A stretch of DNA of 64,000 bases from an uncultured Bacteroidales bacterium (GTDB taxonomy: Bacteria > Bacteroidota > Bacteroidia > Bacteroidales > CAIWKO01): NCBI GenBank assembly GCA_903913285.1, contig CAIWKO010000035.1, positions 41,132 to 105,131 of the forward strand, read 5' to 3'. A model generated the notes under the pieces. That model saw nothing but the letters and a program-made list of their open reading frames with translations, was not told the DNA's origin and made no database searches. Below are positions 17,442 to 26,932 of the stretch, piece by piece. The position numbers were made by a program, and so were the translations under genes. The stretch's first letter is position 1. The number at the start of each line of letters is the position of its first letter.

Positions 17442-18833
17442 TTATACTTTTATCAATTGCATTTCAACATCGGGGAAAACTTCAAGGATTAGGTTTTCTA
17501 TGCACATTAATTGTTCTTTTCCTGTACTCATGTTCTTTAACTTGAATAAATCCTGACTAATTTCTTCGCTTCCTGCCATAGCCACCCACGGGATGTTATG
17601 AGCATTGGCGTATGCTAGTTGTTTTTTAAGTTTTGCCGGTTCAGGATATAACTCGGATGCAACTCCTGCATCGCGCATTTGAGTTAATCCCTGCAAGGCA
17701 AATATTTCTTCCTCGGATCCGAAATTGATAAAAAGTACACGGGTTGAAATCCCGCTTTCTTCAGGAAATAAATGAAGTTCGTTCATAAGATCGTAGATGC
17801 GGTCGGCACCAAACGAAACTCCAACTCCCGAAACATCGGGCAGGCCAAACACACCGGTCAGATTATCATAGCGTCCACCACCGCAAATGCTTCCCATTTC
17901 AACATCTTTGGCCTTAACTTCGATGATGGCCCCGGTATAGTAATCAAGTCCGCGGGCAAGCGTAAGGTCTAACTCCACCTTTGCTTTAGGTTTAATGCTT
18001 TTGATGTACGTAAAAATTTGTGTCAATTCTTCATTGCCTTTCAGCCCTGTTTCGGTTTTGCCAATAATGGTTTTTATCTTTTTAAGTTTAGCTTCGTTGG
18101 TACCTTTTAAGGTGAGAATGGGTTGAAGTTTTGCGATACTCTCAGCCGACAATCCTTTGCTTTGTAATTCTTGATTTACTTTCTCGAGACCGATCTTTTC
18201 GATCTTATCAATAGCCACAGTAATATCGATTATTTTATCAGGAGCCCCAATAACTTCAGCAATGCCGCTTAATATTTTACGATTATTAAGTTTTATTACG
18301 ACCTTTAATCCGAGTTGCTCAAACACTTTGTCGATAACTTGTATCATATCTACCTCGCACAGCAATGAATTGCTCCCGATCACGTCAACATCGCATTGAT
18401 AGAACTCGCGATAGCGACCTTTTTGCGGACGATCGGCGCGCCAAACCGGTTGAATTTGATATCGCCTGAACGGAAAGGTGATATTATTGCGGTTCATGGT
18501 TACATAACGGGCAAAGGGCACAGTGAGATCATAGCGAAGCGCTTTTTCACATATTTTGTTTGCCAGTTTTGCAGTACTGATTTTCTTCAATTCAGTATCC
18601 TGAACACCATCCAAAAAATCGCCCGAGTTCAGTATTTTAAAGATCAATCGGTCGCCTTCTTCACCATATTTACCTGTCAGCGTGCTGAGGTTTTCCATGG
18701 CAGGGGTTTCGATGGGTCGATAGCCAAAAACCTGAAATTCGTTTTCAATGATCTCGAAAATATGTTTACGACGTTTGATCTCTATAGGTGTGAAATCGCG
18801 TGTGCCTTTGGGTATTGATACATTAACTGCCAT
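17442..18833 (-). CDS. hisS: Histidyl-tRNA synthetase
   Basis: A 463-residue class II synthetase that attaches histidine to tRNA-His in the cytosol. The catalytic core shows [10 protein letters not shown], the motif 2 stretch [29 protein letters not shown], the HisRS signature [24 protein letters not shown] and motif 3 [14 protein letters not shown]. The anticodon-binding domain fills the last 100 residues ([11 protein letters not shown]...[16 protein letters not shown]). It is complete. It lies about 200 bp upstream of the ammonia-lyase gene on the same strand; whether these two histidine-related genes are co-regulated is not shown. Confidence 0.97.
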   Translation of the reverse strand: MAVNVSIPKGTRDFTPIEIKRRKHIFEIIENEFQVFGYRPIETPAMENLSTLTGKYGEEGDRLIFKILNSGDFLDGVQDTELKKISTAKLANKICEKALRYDLTVPFARYVTMNRNNITFPFRRYQIQPVWRADRPQKGRYREFYQCDVDVIGSNSLLCEVDMIQVIDKVFEQLGLKVVIKLNNRKILSGIAEVIGAPDKIIDITVAIDKIEKIGLEKVNQELQSKGLSAESIAKLQPILTLKGTNEAKLKKIKTIIGKTETGLKGNEELTQIFTYIKSIKPKAKVELDLTLARGLDYYTGAIIEVKAKDVEMGSICGGGRYDNLTGVFGLPDVSGVGVSFGADRIYDLMNELHLFPEESGISTRVLFINFGSEEEIFALQGLTQMRDAGVASELYPEPAKLKKQLAYANAHNIPWVAMAGSEEISQDLFKLKNMSTGKEQLMCIENLILEVFPDVEMQLIKV

Positions 18834-19004
18834 CTGAAATTTTTTTGTAAAAATATGAAATTATCGCTGTTGTCCGATAAAATAAAATTAATTGTTGAAG
18901 GTCAGTAGGGTTAAACTCCGGCGGACTTGCAAAATGTAGTGCTTTATTTTTTTCTGCAATATACTAATACAATCGTATGGATACATTGTCAAATTATGCA
19001 AAGT

Positions 19005-19262
19005 ACTTATGGATTTCTGTAAGCACTATGTCGTACCCCTGCAATATGCTTATAGGTTTCTATAAGTACTATGTCGTACCCCTGCAATATACTTATGGGT
19101 TTCTATAAGTACTATGTCGTACCCCTGCAATATGCTTATAGGTTTCTATAAGTACTATGTCGTACCCCTGCAATATGCTTATGGGTTTCTATAAGTATTA
19201 TGTCGTACCCCTGCAATATGCTTATGGGTTTCTATAAGTACTATGTCGTACCCCTGCAATAT
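19005..19262. repeat. 43-bp tandem array with a hairpin in each unit
   Basis: Units starting with TATGTCGTACCCCTGCAATA begin at 19027, 19070, 19113, 19156, 19199 and 19242, a strict 43-bp period, with a degenerate partial unit before 19027. Each unit holds CTTATA-GGTTTC-TATAAG, a 6-bp stem with a 6-nt loop. Changes in the stem (A to G) keep G-T pairing. There are no spacers. The array fills most of the 516-bp gap (18834-19349) between hisS and the phosphodiesterase gene, and the rest of that gap shows nothing coding. Confidence 0.9.
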
Positions 19263-19349
19263 GTCAATACATTTGTACTGCCTGCTTCTTTTAACAAGCA
19301 AAGTACTCGCATCAAAAAATGCTTAGTCGGAATTAGTGCTGATTATCGA

Positions 19350-20168
19350 TTATTTATGCAATAACTCTTTTAGCATCGGTGGGTTGTCGGTCATAATGCC
19401 ATCCACATTATTTTTAATCATTTTTTGTATGCGTTTAGCTTGGTTCACCGTCCAAACACAGGTTTTTTTATTCTGGCTGTGGATAAATGATACAGCTTTT
19501 CTTGAAGCAAAACGATGATAAATATTTATCTCCGAAATGAAACTAAAGTGTGCAGGTTCTGCCTCCATCTTTTTTCGGGGAACTTTCAGGCTAAGGTATC
19601 CTATGACGATTTCAGGGTCAAGTTCGTGCACCTTGCTGATAGAGCTATAACTGAACGATTGAACAATGCACCATTTTTGTGCATAATGTTTGTGAATCAA
19701 ATCAACAACATCTTTTTCCAATCCTTCGTAGATATTCTCATTATTTTTGATTTCGATCAGAACCGTGCATTGCCCGTTCACAAATGTCAACACTTCGTCC
19801 AGAGTAGGAATTTTTTCATTTTTAAATTTATCCGAAAACTTCACACCTGCATCAAAGCCGCATAATTCCTGATAGGTAAATGAATTCACATGCCCGCTTC
19901 CATTCGTAGTCCGGTCGATCCTGGCATCGTGCAGCACAATGGTAACTTTATCTTTGGTTTGCTGAACATCCAGTTCAATTCTTTTAGCTCCCATGCCAAC
20001 AGCATTTTTAAATGCCGCCAAAGTGTTTTCGGGAGCCAGTAAACTTCCGCCGCGATGTGCAATAACTTCAATTTTATGATCGTTCATCGGATGCGTTTCT
20101 TTTTGTGAAAAACCTGTTTCCATAATTAATAATAATGCAGAGATCAGCAGAAAATTCTTCAACTGCAT
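19350..20168 (-). CDS. Glycerophosphodiester phosphodiesterase family protein, secreted
   Basis: The 272-residue product has an N-terminal signal peptide (MQLKNFLLISALLLIMETGFSQ). The TIM-barrel GDPD domain shows all expected motifs: IAHRGG, APENTLAAF, ELDVQQTKD, VLHDARIDRTTNGSG, IPTLDEVL, LIEIKN, and the C-terminal VWTVNQAKRIQKM and GIMTDNPP. The family hydrolyses glycerophosphodiesters to glycerol-3-phosphate and an alcohol, here probably in the periplasm. Its start overlaps the end of the WbuC-like gene by 10 bp, so they form an operon with the LOG gene. Confidence 0.93.
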   Translation of the reverse strand: MQLKNFLLISALLLIMETGFSQKETHPMNDHKIEVIAHRGGSLLAPENTLAAFKNAVGMGAKRIELDVQQTKDKVTIVLHDARIDRTTNGSGHVNSFTYQELCGFDAGVKFSDKFKNEKIPTLDEVLTFVNGQCTVLIEIKNNENIYEGLEKDVVDLIHKHYAQKWCIVQSFSYSSISKVHELDPEIVIGYLSLKVPRKKMEAEPAHFSFISEINIYHRFASRKAVSFIHSQNKKTCVWTVNQAKRIQKMIKNNVDGIMTDNPPMLKELLHK

Positions 20169-20635
20169 ATTCCTGTTCTTTTAAGTATCGTTTCCAGATA
20201 CTCATGGGCTTCATCACTTCCTTCTTCCGGGGCCCACGATGCAAAAACTTTATCGGTAGCCTGAACATAAGGCCCTTCTTTAAATTCAAAAGCAACCGAA
20301 CCTGATTCCAGCGAAATGATGGTATGATAACGATCTGGAGGAAATTCCACGGCGAGATCCTCTGAATTTTTATTCAGAATGATTTGGTCGCATATGCTAC
20401 CATCGTCATTGAATTCAACCAGCAAAAGTGTTCCCTGCAACACCACAAAAACTTCGTTCTTATCGGGGTTTATGTGTTTATGAGGCCTGATATACGTGCC
20501 CGGTTCCAAAGCATTCAGCATACGTTGCAGAACTGCATCATCGGCAGGATGAAAATTATAGTTCATCCGTTTGCGCGACGATTGCTTTGCTTTATCAATA
20601 AGGCTGTCGAGAAGTTTTTTATTGGTCCGTATCAT
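20159..20635 (-). CDS. WbuC-family cupin fold metalloprotein
   Basis: The 158-residue protein has the WbuC pattern: an N-terminal helix (LLDSLIDKAKQSSRKRMNYNFH), then a cupin barrel with metal ligands in RPHKHINPDKNEVFVVLQG and a second motif around FPPDRYHTIISLE, and the C-terminal SWAPEEG stretch. Members often sit in O-antigen clusters, but their reaction is not settled. Its ATG directly abuts the stop of the LOG gene, and its end overlaps the phosphodiesterase start, so it is the middle gene of a three-gene operon. Confidence 0.85.
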   Translation of the reverse strand: MIRTNKKLLDSLIDKAKQSSRKRMNYNFHPADDAVLQRMLNALEPGTYIRPHKHINPDKNEVFVVLQGTLLLVEFNDDGSICDQIILNKNSEDLAVEFPPDRYHTIISLESGSVAFEFKEGPYVQATDKVFASWAPEEGSDEAHEYLETILKRTGICS

Positions 20636-21226
20636 TTAAAACTTTGTGTGTTTGAAATTTTCAAGCCATTTATTGGTTTCTTTGGGAATAAATGTCCTCA
20701 GTTTCTCTATCAAATCATTTTCATCATCGCTCACAAAATAGAGTTCTTTATGCTCGGGGCGTATAAAACGTTCCTCGATAAAGTGATCGAAAAGTTCGAA
20801 CATCTTATCAAAATATCCCTCGATGTTGAAAATGCCGATGGGTTTTTTAATGATGCCCAATTGATTTAAGGTAAGCATTTCGAAGAGTTCGTCAAGGGTA
20901 CCGAATCCTCCGGGCAATATTAGGTAGGCATCAGAAAGTTTATCGATCAGCACTTTTCGTTCACTCATCGAATCAACGATGTGAGTTTTGCTGATATGCT
21001 TATGATTCACCTCTACATCAACCAAACGCTGAGGTATCACACCAATCACCGTCCCGTTCTCTTCGAGCATACTGTCTGCCAATACACCCATCAATCCCAC
21101 ATTACCCGAACCATATACCAGAGAAAAATCATTTTTCACAAATAGTTTTCCAAGCAGATGAGTTTTTGTTTTGTAAATTTCGCGATTACCCATAGCAGAA
21201 CCACAAAACACAGCAATATTTTTCAT
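20636..21226 (-). CDS. LOG-family (TIGR00730) nucleotide phosphoribohydrolase
   Basis: From the ATG at 21226 the product has 196 residues (MKNIAVFCGSAMG...). It shows the LOG signature: N-terminal Rossmann strand IAVFCGS, VYGSGNVGLMG, then RKVLIDKLSDAYLILPGGFGTLDELFEMLTLNQLG with the PGGxGT active-site motif. Family enzymes release nucleobase from nucleoside 5'-monophosphates. A longer ORF beginning 21 codons upstream is rejected because a promoter-like TACTTTTG lies within that extension and homology begins at MKNIAVF. It is the first gene of the LOG-WbuC-GDPD operon and is divergent from the M16 gene. Confidence 0.92.
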   Translation of the reverse strand: MKNIAVFCGSAMGNREIYKTKTHLLGKLFVKNDFSLVYGSGNVGLMGVLADSMLEENGTVIGVIPQRLVDVEVNHKHISKTHIVDSMSERKVLIDKLSDAYLILPGGFGTLDELFEMLTLNQLGIIKKPIGIFNIEGYFDKMFELFDHFIEERFIRPEHKELYFVSDDENDLIEKLRTFIPKETNKWLENFKHTKF

Positions 21227-21246
21227 GTCATCAATTTTCTGTAGTA

Positions 21247-21254
21247 CAAAAGTA
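21247..21254 (-). promoter_or_regulatory. Bacteroidota -7 promoter motif TACTTTTG (minus strand)
   Basis: A TAnnTTTG match 20 bp upstream of the LOG gene start at 21226. It is divergent with the motif at 21279. Confidence 0.5.
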
Positions 21255-21278
21255 GCAAAATAGGGCGATAAAATGATG

Positions 21279-21286
21279 TACCTTTG
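21279..21286 (+). promoter_or_regulatory. Bacteroidota -7 promoter motif TACCTTTG
   Basis: A TAnnTTTG match ending 6 bp before the ATG at 21293. If used, the transcript would start at or near the start codon, so the M16 message could be almost leaderless. Confidence 0.55.
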
Positions 21287-21292
21287 CACCCG

Positions 21293-22558
21293 ATGAAAAC
21301 AAACCCGGAATATAACTACGCCGAACTATCTAACGGAATACGTCTGATACACAAATCCAGTGGAACCCCCATTGTTCATCTTGGCTTTTTTATTGATGCC
21401 GGATCGCGCGATGAAACTGACAAAGAGCACGGACTGGCACATTTTATCGAACATGTGGTTTTTAAAGGAACCAAAAAACGCAAATCTTATCAGATCTTTA
21501 ATTGCATCGAAAATGTAGGCGGCGATCTAAATGCCTTTACTACCAAAGAAGATACCTGCATACATGCTTCGTTCACAAAAGAATATTTTGAAAAAGCTGC
21601 CGAACTCATCGCTGATGTTGCTTTCAATTCTGTATTTCCCGAAAAGGAACTGGCAAAAGAAAAGGATATCATTGTTGATGAGATTTTCTATTATAAAGAT
21701 ATTCCCGAGGAATTGATCTTCGACGAGTTCGAAGAAATGGTCTTTGCCGGGCATCCGTTAGGAAGGAATATTTTAGGCGACCCGAATAAAATTCAAAAGT
21801 TCACCAAAACCGATATCGATAATTTTATCTATAAAAACTACCGACCACAAAACATTGTGATTAGTGTGGTTGGTGATATTGAATTTGCGAAGGTCGTGCG
21901 CATTATTAAAAAATATTATGATATTGTTCTTCCCGTTTCCGGAAAACTGAACAAGCGAAAATTATTCGACAGCTACAAACCGGTAAAAAAAACCATTCCC
22001 AAAAAGATATTCCAAAGCCATTGTATCATGGGTAATGCAGCCTATTCTCATTTCAATAAGCATAAGATAGGTCTTACCCTGCTGAATAATCTGCTCGGTG
22101 GTCCTGCATCAAACGCATTGCTGAATATGTCGGTTCGCGAAAAACACGGCTTGACCTATAATATTGAATCGAACTATGCCCCGTTTTATGATACCGGAAT
22201 TTTTAGTATTTATGTGAGTGCCGACAACGATTCGCTGGATAAGACCTTGCAGATTATTAATAAAGACCTGAAGAAACTCCGCGATCAGAAAATGGGCAGT
22301 CTGCAACTGACGCGTGCTAAAAAACAATTATCGGGCAATCTGGCATTATCGTTCGAATCGAAGATAGCAGAAATGTTCTCCATCGGAAAAACCTTTATGA
22401 TATTTAATCAGGTTGACACCATCGAAGATATCAATAAGAAGATCGAAAGAATAACTTCTGAAGAATTGCTGGAGATATCGAATGAAATTTTTGATGTTAA
22501 TCGTTTCACACAATTAATTTATCAATCCAATGGATCTTACCGAACAGACGATATTTGA
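21293..22558 (+). CDS. M16-family zinc peptidase
   Basis: The 421-residue single-unit pitrilysin-like peptidase has the inverted zinc motif HFIEH (His50-Glu53-His54) in EHGLAHFIEHVVFKGT, with the downstream Glu in KDIIVDEIFYYKD. The C-terminal M16 half includes LTLLNNLLGGPASNALLNMSVREKHGLTYNI. No signal peptide is visible, so it is probably cytosolic, as for PPP-type family members. An upstream in-frame TTG (21284) is rejected for the ATG at 21293. The 3' end overlaps the methyltransferase gene by 29 bp, indicating an operon. Confidence 0.93.
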   Translation: MKTNPEYNYAELSNGIRLIHKSSGTPIVHLGFFIDAGSRDETDKEHGLAHFIEHVVFKGTKKRKSYQIFNCIENVGGDLNAFTTKEDTCIHASFTKEYFEKAAELIADVAFNSVFPEKELAKEKDIIVDEIFYYKDIPEELIFDEFEEMVFAGHPLGRNILGDPNKIQKFTKTDIDNFIYKNYRPQNIVISVVGDIEFAKVVRIIKKYYDIVLPVSGKLNKRKLFDSYKPVKKTIPKKIFQSHCIMGNAAYSHFNKHKIGLTLLNNLLGGPASNALLNMSVREKHGLTYNIESNYAPFYDTGIFSIYVSADNDSLDKTLQIINKDLKKLRDQKMGSLQLTRAKKQLSGNLALSFESKIAEMFSIGKTFMIFNQVDTIEDINKKIERITSEELLEISNEIFDVNRFTQLIYQSNGSYRTDDI

Positions 22559-23171
22559 GTATGCCGAAGCGATCTCTGCTCCCGAGAGTGAGATTCTGAA
22601 GCAGCTTACACGCGAAACCAATCTTAAAGTAATGAATCCCATCATGCTGACAGGGAAAATACAGGGAAAGATACTTCAGTTCATGAGTATGATGATACAA
22701 CCCGAAACAATACTGGAGATTGGAACCTACACAGGATATTCCGCCATTTGTCTGGCTCAGGGCTTAAAACCGGCAGGCAAATTACATACTATTGAAAAAG
22801 ACCCTGAGTTGGAAGATATCTGCCGAAAATATATAGGCCTAAGCGGTCAGGAAAACAAGATCGAATTGCATATAGGTGATGCCTTGCAAATAATTCCTAC
22901 GCTTGATATGCAGTTCGATTTGATCTTTATTGATTGCGATAAGGAAATCTATACAGCAGTATACCAGATGGTTTTCGACAAACTAAAACCGGGCGGTTAT
23001 ATTTTTGCCGATAATGTATTATGGCATGGTAAGATATTTGATGAGAAACAGCAAAACGATAAAGAAACCAAAGGCATTATCGACTTTAATACTTTTGTTA
23101 AAAACGACAAAAGGGCAGAAATTTTCTTACTGCCCTTTCGTGATGGTTTGATGATAATCAAAAAACGCTGA
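22530..23171 (+). CDS. Class I SAM-dependent O-methyltransferase
   Basis: The 213-residue protein belongs to the catechol O-methyltransferase-like (Methyltransf_3) family. It shows the SAM motif ILEIGTYTGYSAICLAQGL, the acidic TIEKDPELE, IGDALQIIP, and the metal-binding DLIFIDCDKE and GGYIFADNVLWHGKI. The substrate is unknown; members methylate phenolics or tRNA-related compounds. Its start lies inside the end of the M16 gene, and its stop is 1 bp from the stop of the convergent type B protein gene. Confidence 0.92.
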   Translation: MDLTEQTIFEYAEAISAPESEILKQLTRETNLKVMNPIMLTGKIQGKILQFMSMMIQPETILEIGTYTGYSAICLAQGLKPAGKLHTIEKDPELEDICRKYIGLSGQENKIELHIGDALQIIPTLDMQFDLIFIDCDKEIYTAVYQMVFDKLKPGGYIFADNVLWHGKIFDEKQQNDKETKGIIDFNTFVKNDKRAEIFLLPFRDGLMIIKKR

Positions 23172-23172
23172 A

Positions 23173-25821
23173 CTATCGCATTAAGGTGAGAGTTCCCTGC
23201 AGGTTGTACTCTTTTTTGTCGTAACCCACAGCATCTATCACGTAGAAATAAGTTCCGGAAGCACATTTGCCTTCACTTGTGCTATTGCCGTCCCAAATAT
23301 CTTTTTTCTCATCTACAACTGAAAAATCAATTCCACTAAAATTAAACACTTTTTTACCCCAACGGTTATAAATATCAATTTTAATGGTTTGTATACCCTG
23401 CGATTCGATTGTGAAATAATCATTATGGCTGTCATCATTCGGTGTAAAAACATTCGGGATGATTATATTCGATGGTTCTATTACGGTTACAAAGCGCTGA
23501 ACAGTGTCTATACAATTGTTGGGCTCTCCGCTGTTGACCGTCAATACAACTAAAAAATTTCCCATCGTATTATAAACGTGGGGTGGAGGATTGGGTAAGG
23601 TTGAGGTAGTGCCGTCTCCAAAATCCCATAAATAAGATGCGGCACCTGTTGTTCCTGCTGAATTAAATGTTATGGTACATGGTACAAAGCCAGTAGGAGG
23701 ATTAGGATCAGTTGACATAACGCCATCAATAAATGCATTTGTAGCGATATTGGCTGACTGAACAAGCGGACAGTTGTAAGGCGAATACGTTACTGTTAAC
23801 GTATAGTCTCCCGGACATAAATTTACAGCTGTTGAAGTAATCTGATAAGGATCTGTACTCCAGGTATAGGTAACCGGTGTATCCCAAACCCCAGTAAGTA
23901 GTGAAGAGATACTTCCGTTGCAATTCATATAACATGTTTCATTGTTGGGAGTTAATGACAATGCAACCGCTATAGGTTTTGTGCCAACCGTTGCGGTTTG
24001 AGTAACAATACAGTTATGCGGAGAATACGTGAGGGTTAATGTATAATTTCCCGGACACAGATTGGTAGCAGTAGGAGTGTTTTGTGCCGGTGATGTATTC
24101 CATTGGTATGAAACAGGCAATGTGTAAGGTCCGGTGATGGAGTCTGAAATTGTTCCGTTGCATGCCAGTAAACAAAGCTGATCAATGGGACTTAATATTA
24201 ATCCTATTTGAGGCGGACTAACAATGTTCACCGAACTTGTGCTTGTACAACCAATAGCATCTGTCATGGTGACAGTATAAGTTCCAACCCCAAGATTATC
24301 TGTTGTAGCAGTAGTATCGCCTGTTGTAGACCAGTTATAGTGATACGGTTCAAGCCCGTCAGCACCCGCGACAGTTGCAGTTGCATCGGTGAAGCCATAA
24401 CAGGTGATGGAATCTATATTGGTTATTGTTGAAGTCAGGTTACTGATACTGACTTTTATACTATCGATACGGGATTGGTGACACGCATCGGAAGTGGTAA
24501 CATAGTATTCTGTCGGTGTCGTTGGAGAAACCGTTATTGAGGGCGTTGTTCCGAGGCTGTCAGCCCAGCTGTATGTGAGAGGTGGATAACCATCTGATGC
24601 AGCAACACCGATAGTAGCTGGCTGACCGTTGCATGTATATACATTCGGAGTTACAGAGGCAACAATAGGAGTATAATCTTTTATAAGGATGACGATGGTA
24701 TCATAAGTTCCGCATACAGTATTCTGATAAGCAATATAAACTGTTTCGGTAGGTTCAGGAATACTATCAGAAATTGGGATAATGGTAAAATGAACAGAAT
24801 CCTGTCCCGGAGCAATGATCAGACTGTCGGGTACGGCAGGATAATCAACGCCTTCGGTGGCAGTTCCTGAAAGATTATAATGTATTATTATACTATCGGT
24901 GGCAGGTTGGTTCAAAATGAAGTTGATAATAGCATTATTACAACCTTCCACAGCAACAGTATCGATATTGGAGGTATAATGTGTACTGAAAGATATTCCA
25001 CTGGTTGAAAAACTGTTGGCTTCCAGAAATACTCCTGAATCATAGTTCTGGTCTCCGGCATCACCAACAGCCAGTTTAATATGATACTGCTGGCAGGGTT
25101 GAACCACACACATAGCAGTAAAAACATTAGTAAGTCTGTCATATTGATAATACACCCCCGAAGTATTTAACCATGAATATAATGAACCTGTGCTACAAAC
25201 ATTATCAATGGTTACATAATTTGAAGTAGTGCCGGGCATAATTGCAATATTGATAGCCCCACCCGAAAACGGACCTGAAATGCCCGGACCACTTATAAAA
25301 AATCCAAATACATCATTGAAGCTTGTATTACAAAATTCATCAAATTCTTCTGAACCAAAAACGTATCTGAATCTGATGGTATCAGCAATAGGTACAAAAT
25401 CAAATTCCAGAACAGCTTTATCATATACTGTGTGCGATGGAATTAAAAGTTGCAGATCGGGATCTGAACCTGTGCCCATGGCGGTTCCATTACTTCCTGA
25501 ACTATTTGGCCCAATTGCACCTGTAGCATTACCCGAACAAATAATGGCTCCTCCTGTAAATCCGAGCTGAGTTGTTGCAACACCAGCAGTTTGGAATTTT
25601 CCAATCATATTAGAAGTTATGTTTGCTGCTGATCCGTTGAAAGTCGCATTACTTACACTTACACCACCGCCAACCATTACTTGTTGAACAAATTGTGTCG
25701 GTGTCAATGAAAGTCCGGCACCCTGAACTACCGTTAACTGAGCTTGTGCATTTTCAATGATAGCCATCGAAAATATTATGGCACAAAAAATACTTATACC
25801 GCTTAAGAATACTTTTTTCAT
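23173..25821 (-). CDS. Choice-of-anchor L / SprB-repeat protein with T9SS type B sorting domain
   Basis: From the ATG at 25821 the product has 882 residues with a signal peptide (MKKVFLSGISIFCAIIFSMAII...NAQAQ). The N-terminal 250 residues are a choice-of-anchor L domain (TGGAIICSGNATGAIGP, VLEFDFVPIADTIRFRYVFGSEEF). A Calx-beta-like stretch follows at about 300-390 (GTATEGVDYPAVPDSLIIAPG), then SprB-like repeats (YHYNWSTTGDTTATTDNLGVG), two similar NETCYMNCNG-type repeats, and a PKD domain (SYLWDFGDGTTST). The type B domain ends it (IPNVFTPNDDSHNDYF, IYNRWGKKVF). This is an adhesin-like surface protein. A start 12 codons earlier is less likely because the signal peptide begins at MKK. Confidence 0.92.
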   Translation of the reverse strand: MKKVFLSGISIFCAIIFSMAIIENAQAQLTVVQGAGLSLTPTQFVQQVMVGGGVSVSNATFNGSAANITSNMIGKFQTAGVATTQLGFTGGAIICSGNATGAIGPNSSGSNGTAMGTGSDPDLQLLIPSHTVYDKAVLEFDFVPIADTIRFRYVFGSEEFDEFCNTSFNDVFGFFISGPGISGPFSGGAINIAIMPGTTSNYVTIDNVCSTGSLYSWLNTSGVYYQYDRLTNVFTAMCVVQPCQQYHIKLAVGDAGDQNYDSGVFLEANSFSTSGISFSTHYTSNIDTVAVEGCNNAIINFILNQPATDSIIIHYNLSGTATEGVDYPAVPDSLIIAPGQDSVHFTIIPISDSIPEPTETVYIAYQNTVCGTYDTIVILIKDYTPIVASVTPNVYTCNGQPATIGVAASDGYPPLTYSWADSLGTTPSITVSPTTPTEYYVTTSDACHQSRIDSIKVSISNLTSTITNIDSITCYGFTDATATVAGADGLEPYHYNWSTTGDTTATTDNLGVGTYTVTMTDAIGCTSTSSVNIVSPPQIGLILSPIDQLCLLACNGTISDSITGPYTLPVSYQWNTSPAQNTPTATNLCPGNYTLTLTYSPHNCIVTQTATVGTKPIAVALSLTPNNETCYMNCNGSISSLLTGVWDTPVTYTWSTDPYQITSTAVNLCPGDYTLTVTYSPYNCPLVQSANIATNAFIDGVMSTDPNPPTGFVPCTITFNSAGTTGAASYLWDFGDGTTSTLPNPPPHVYNTMGNFLVVLTVNSGEPNNCIDTVQRFVTVIEPSNIIIPNVFTPNDDSHNDYFTIESQGIQTIKIDIYNRWGKKVFNFSGIDFSVVDEKKDIWDGNSTSEGKCASGTYFYVIDAVGYDKKEYNLQGTLTLMR

Positions 25822-25918
25822 TATTTTTGTTTTATCTGATTGGAATAATTTAGACAAGTATTAAATTAATATGGTTGCTTAAATTGCTAAAAACGATCAT
25901 TTAATTTTTATTACTCTA

Positions 25919-25926
25919 CAAATATA
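25919..25926 (-). promoter_or_regulatory. Possible -7 motif TATATTTG for the type B protein gene
   Basis: A minus-strand TAnnTTTG match about 98 bp upstream of the ATG at 25821. Confidence 0.4.
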
Positions 25927-25954
25927 AATAATTTTTTATAAAAAACAATTTACT

Positions 25955-26914
25955 GTGAAATTTTCCGAATTTATTATTGCATTGGCTCCCATGGAGGATA
26001 TTACAGACAGCTCCTTTCGCCGTATCTGCAAGAGGTATGGCGCCGACAGGGTTATCTCCGAATTTATTGCTGCCGATGCACTGATACGCGATGTGGAAAA
26101 AAGTTTCCGTAAACTGCATTTCTACGACGACGAACGTCCTTTTGGCATACAGTTGTTTGGCAATAACCCCGAAGCCTTAGCCGAAGCCGCTAAAATTGTT
26201 GCTGAGGTTCGTCCCGATTTTATCGATCTCAACTTCGGATGCCCGGTGAAAAAAGTAGTGAAGAAAGGCGGAGGTGCTGCTTTGCTGAAAGATATACCCC
26301 GAATGATTAGCATTGCCGAAGCCGTGGTGAAAAGTACTTCCATTCCTGTTACTGCAAAAACACGATTGGGATGGGATGATAAAACGCTGGTGATACGCGA
26401 AGTTGCCGAACAACTTCAGGATGTGGGTATCGCGCTGCTCACCATTCACGGCCGAACCAAAGCACAGATGTATAAAGGTCTTGCCGACTGGACCCTGATA
26501 GGCGAAGTGAAGAACGACCCTAAAATTCATATCCCTATCATCGGCAACGGCGATATCGATTCGCCTCAAAAAGCGCTCGAAATGAAGAACAGATATGGGG
26601 TCGACGGCATCATGGTGGGCAGGGCAGCTATCGGAAACCCCTGGATTTTCAGAGATATTAAATCCTATTTAAATTCAGGAACCATTCCTGAGCCTCCCGG
26701 AATACTGGAACGCATTGATATCTGCAACCAGCATCTGCAAAGTTCTATCACCAACAAAGGCGAACGATGCGCCGTGTTGGAAATGCGCAAACACTACAGC
26801 GGCATGTTTCGTGCTTTGGCCGATTTCAAGCCCTTCCGTATGAAATTAGTAACGGCTGAAGATTACACTGAAGTACTCAGCATTTTTGATGAGATCGCAG
26901 CATATTATCAATAA
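25955..26914 (+). CDS. dusB: tRNA-dihydrouridine synthase
   Basis: The 319-residue FMN enzyme reduces uridine to dihydrouridine in tRNA D-loops. Visible motifs are LAPMEDITDSSFRRI, FIAADAL, PFGIQLFGNNP, and IDLNFGCPVKKVVKKGGGAALL with catalytic Cys96. Further on are VTAKTRLGWDD, LTIHGRTKAQMYKG, and the FMN phosphate-binding IIGNGDI and GIMVGRAAIGNPWIF. The start is a GTG; there is no ATG in a suitable place. It is convergent with the HAD gene 18 bp away. DusB is the closest subfamily by motif, though the precise subfamily is inferred. Confidence 0.93.
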   Translation: MKFSEFIIALAPMEDITDSSFRRICKRYGADRVISEFIAADALIRDVEKSFRKLHFYDDERPFGIQLFGNNPEALAEAAKIVAEVRPDFIDLNFGCPVKKVVKKGGGAALLKDIPRMISIAEAVVKSTSIPVTAKTRLGWDDKTLVIREVAEQLQDVGIALLTIHGRTKAQMYKGLADWTLIGEVKNDPKIHIPIIGNGDIDSPQKALEMKNRYGVDGIMVGRAAIGNPWIFRDIKSYLNSGTIPEPPGILERIDICNQHLQSSITNKGERCAVLEMRKHYSGMFRALADFKPFRMKLVTAEDYTEVLSIFDEIAAYYQ

Positions 26915-26932
26915 ATCCTGCGGGGCTTTTTA

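Noticed and set aside
18961..19262. 43-bp array as a CRISPR
   Set aside because: The units are directly tandem with no unique spacers, and no cas genes are nearby.
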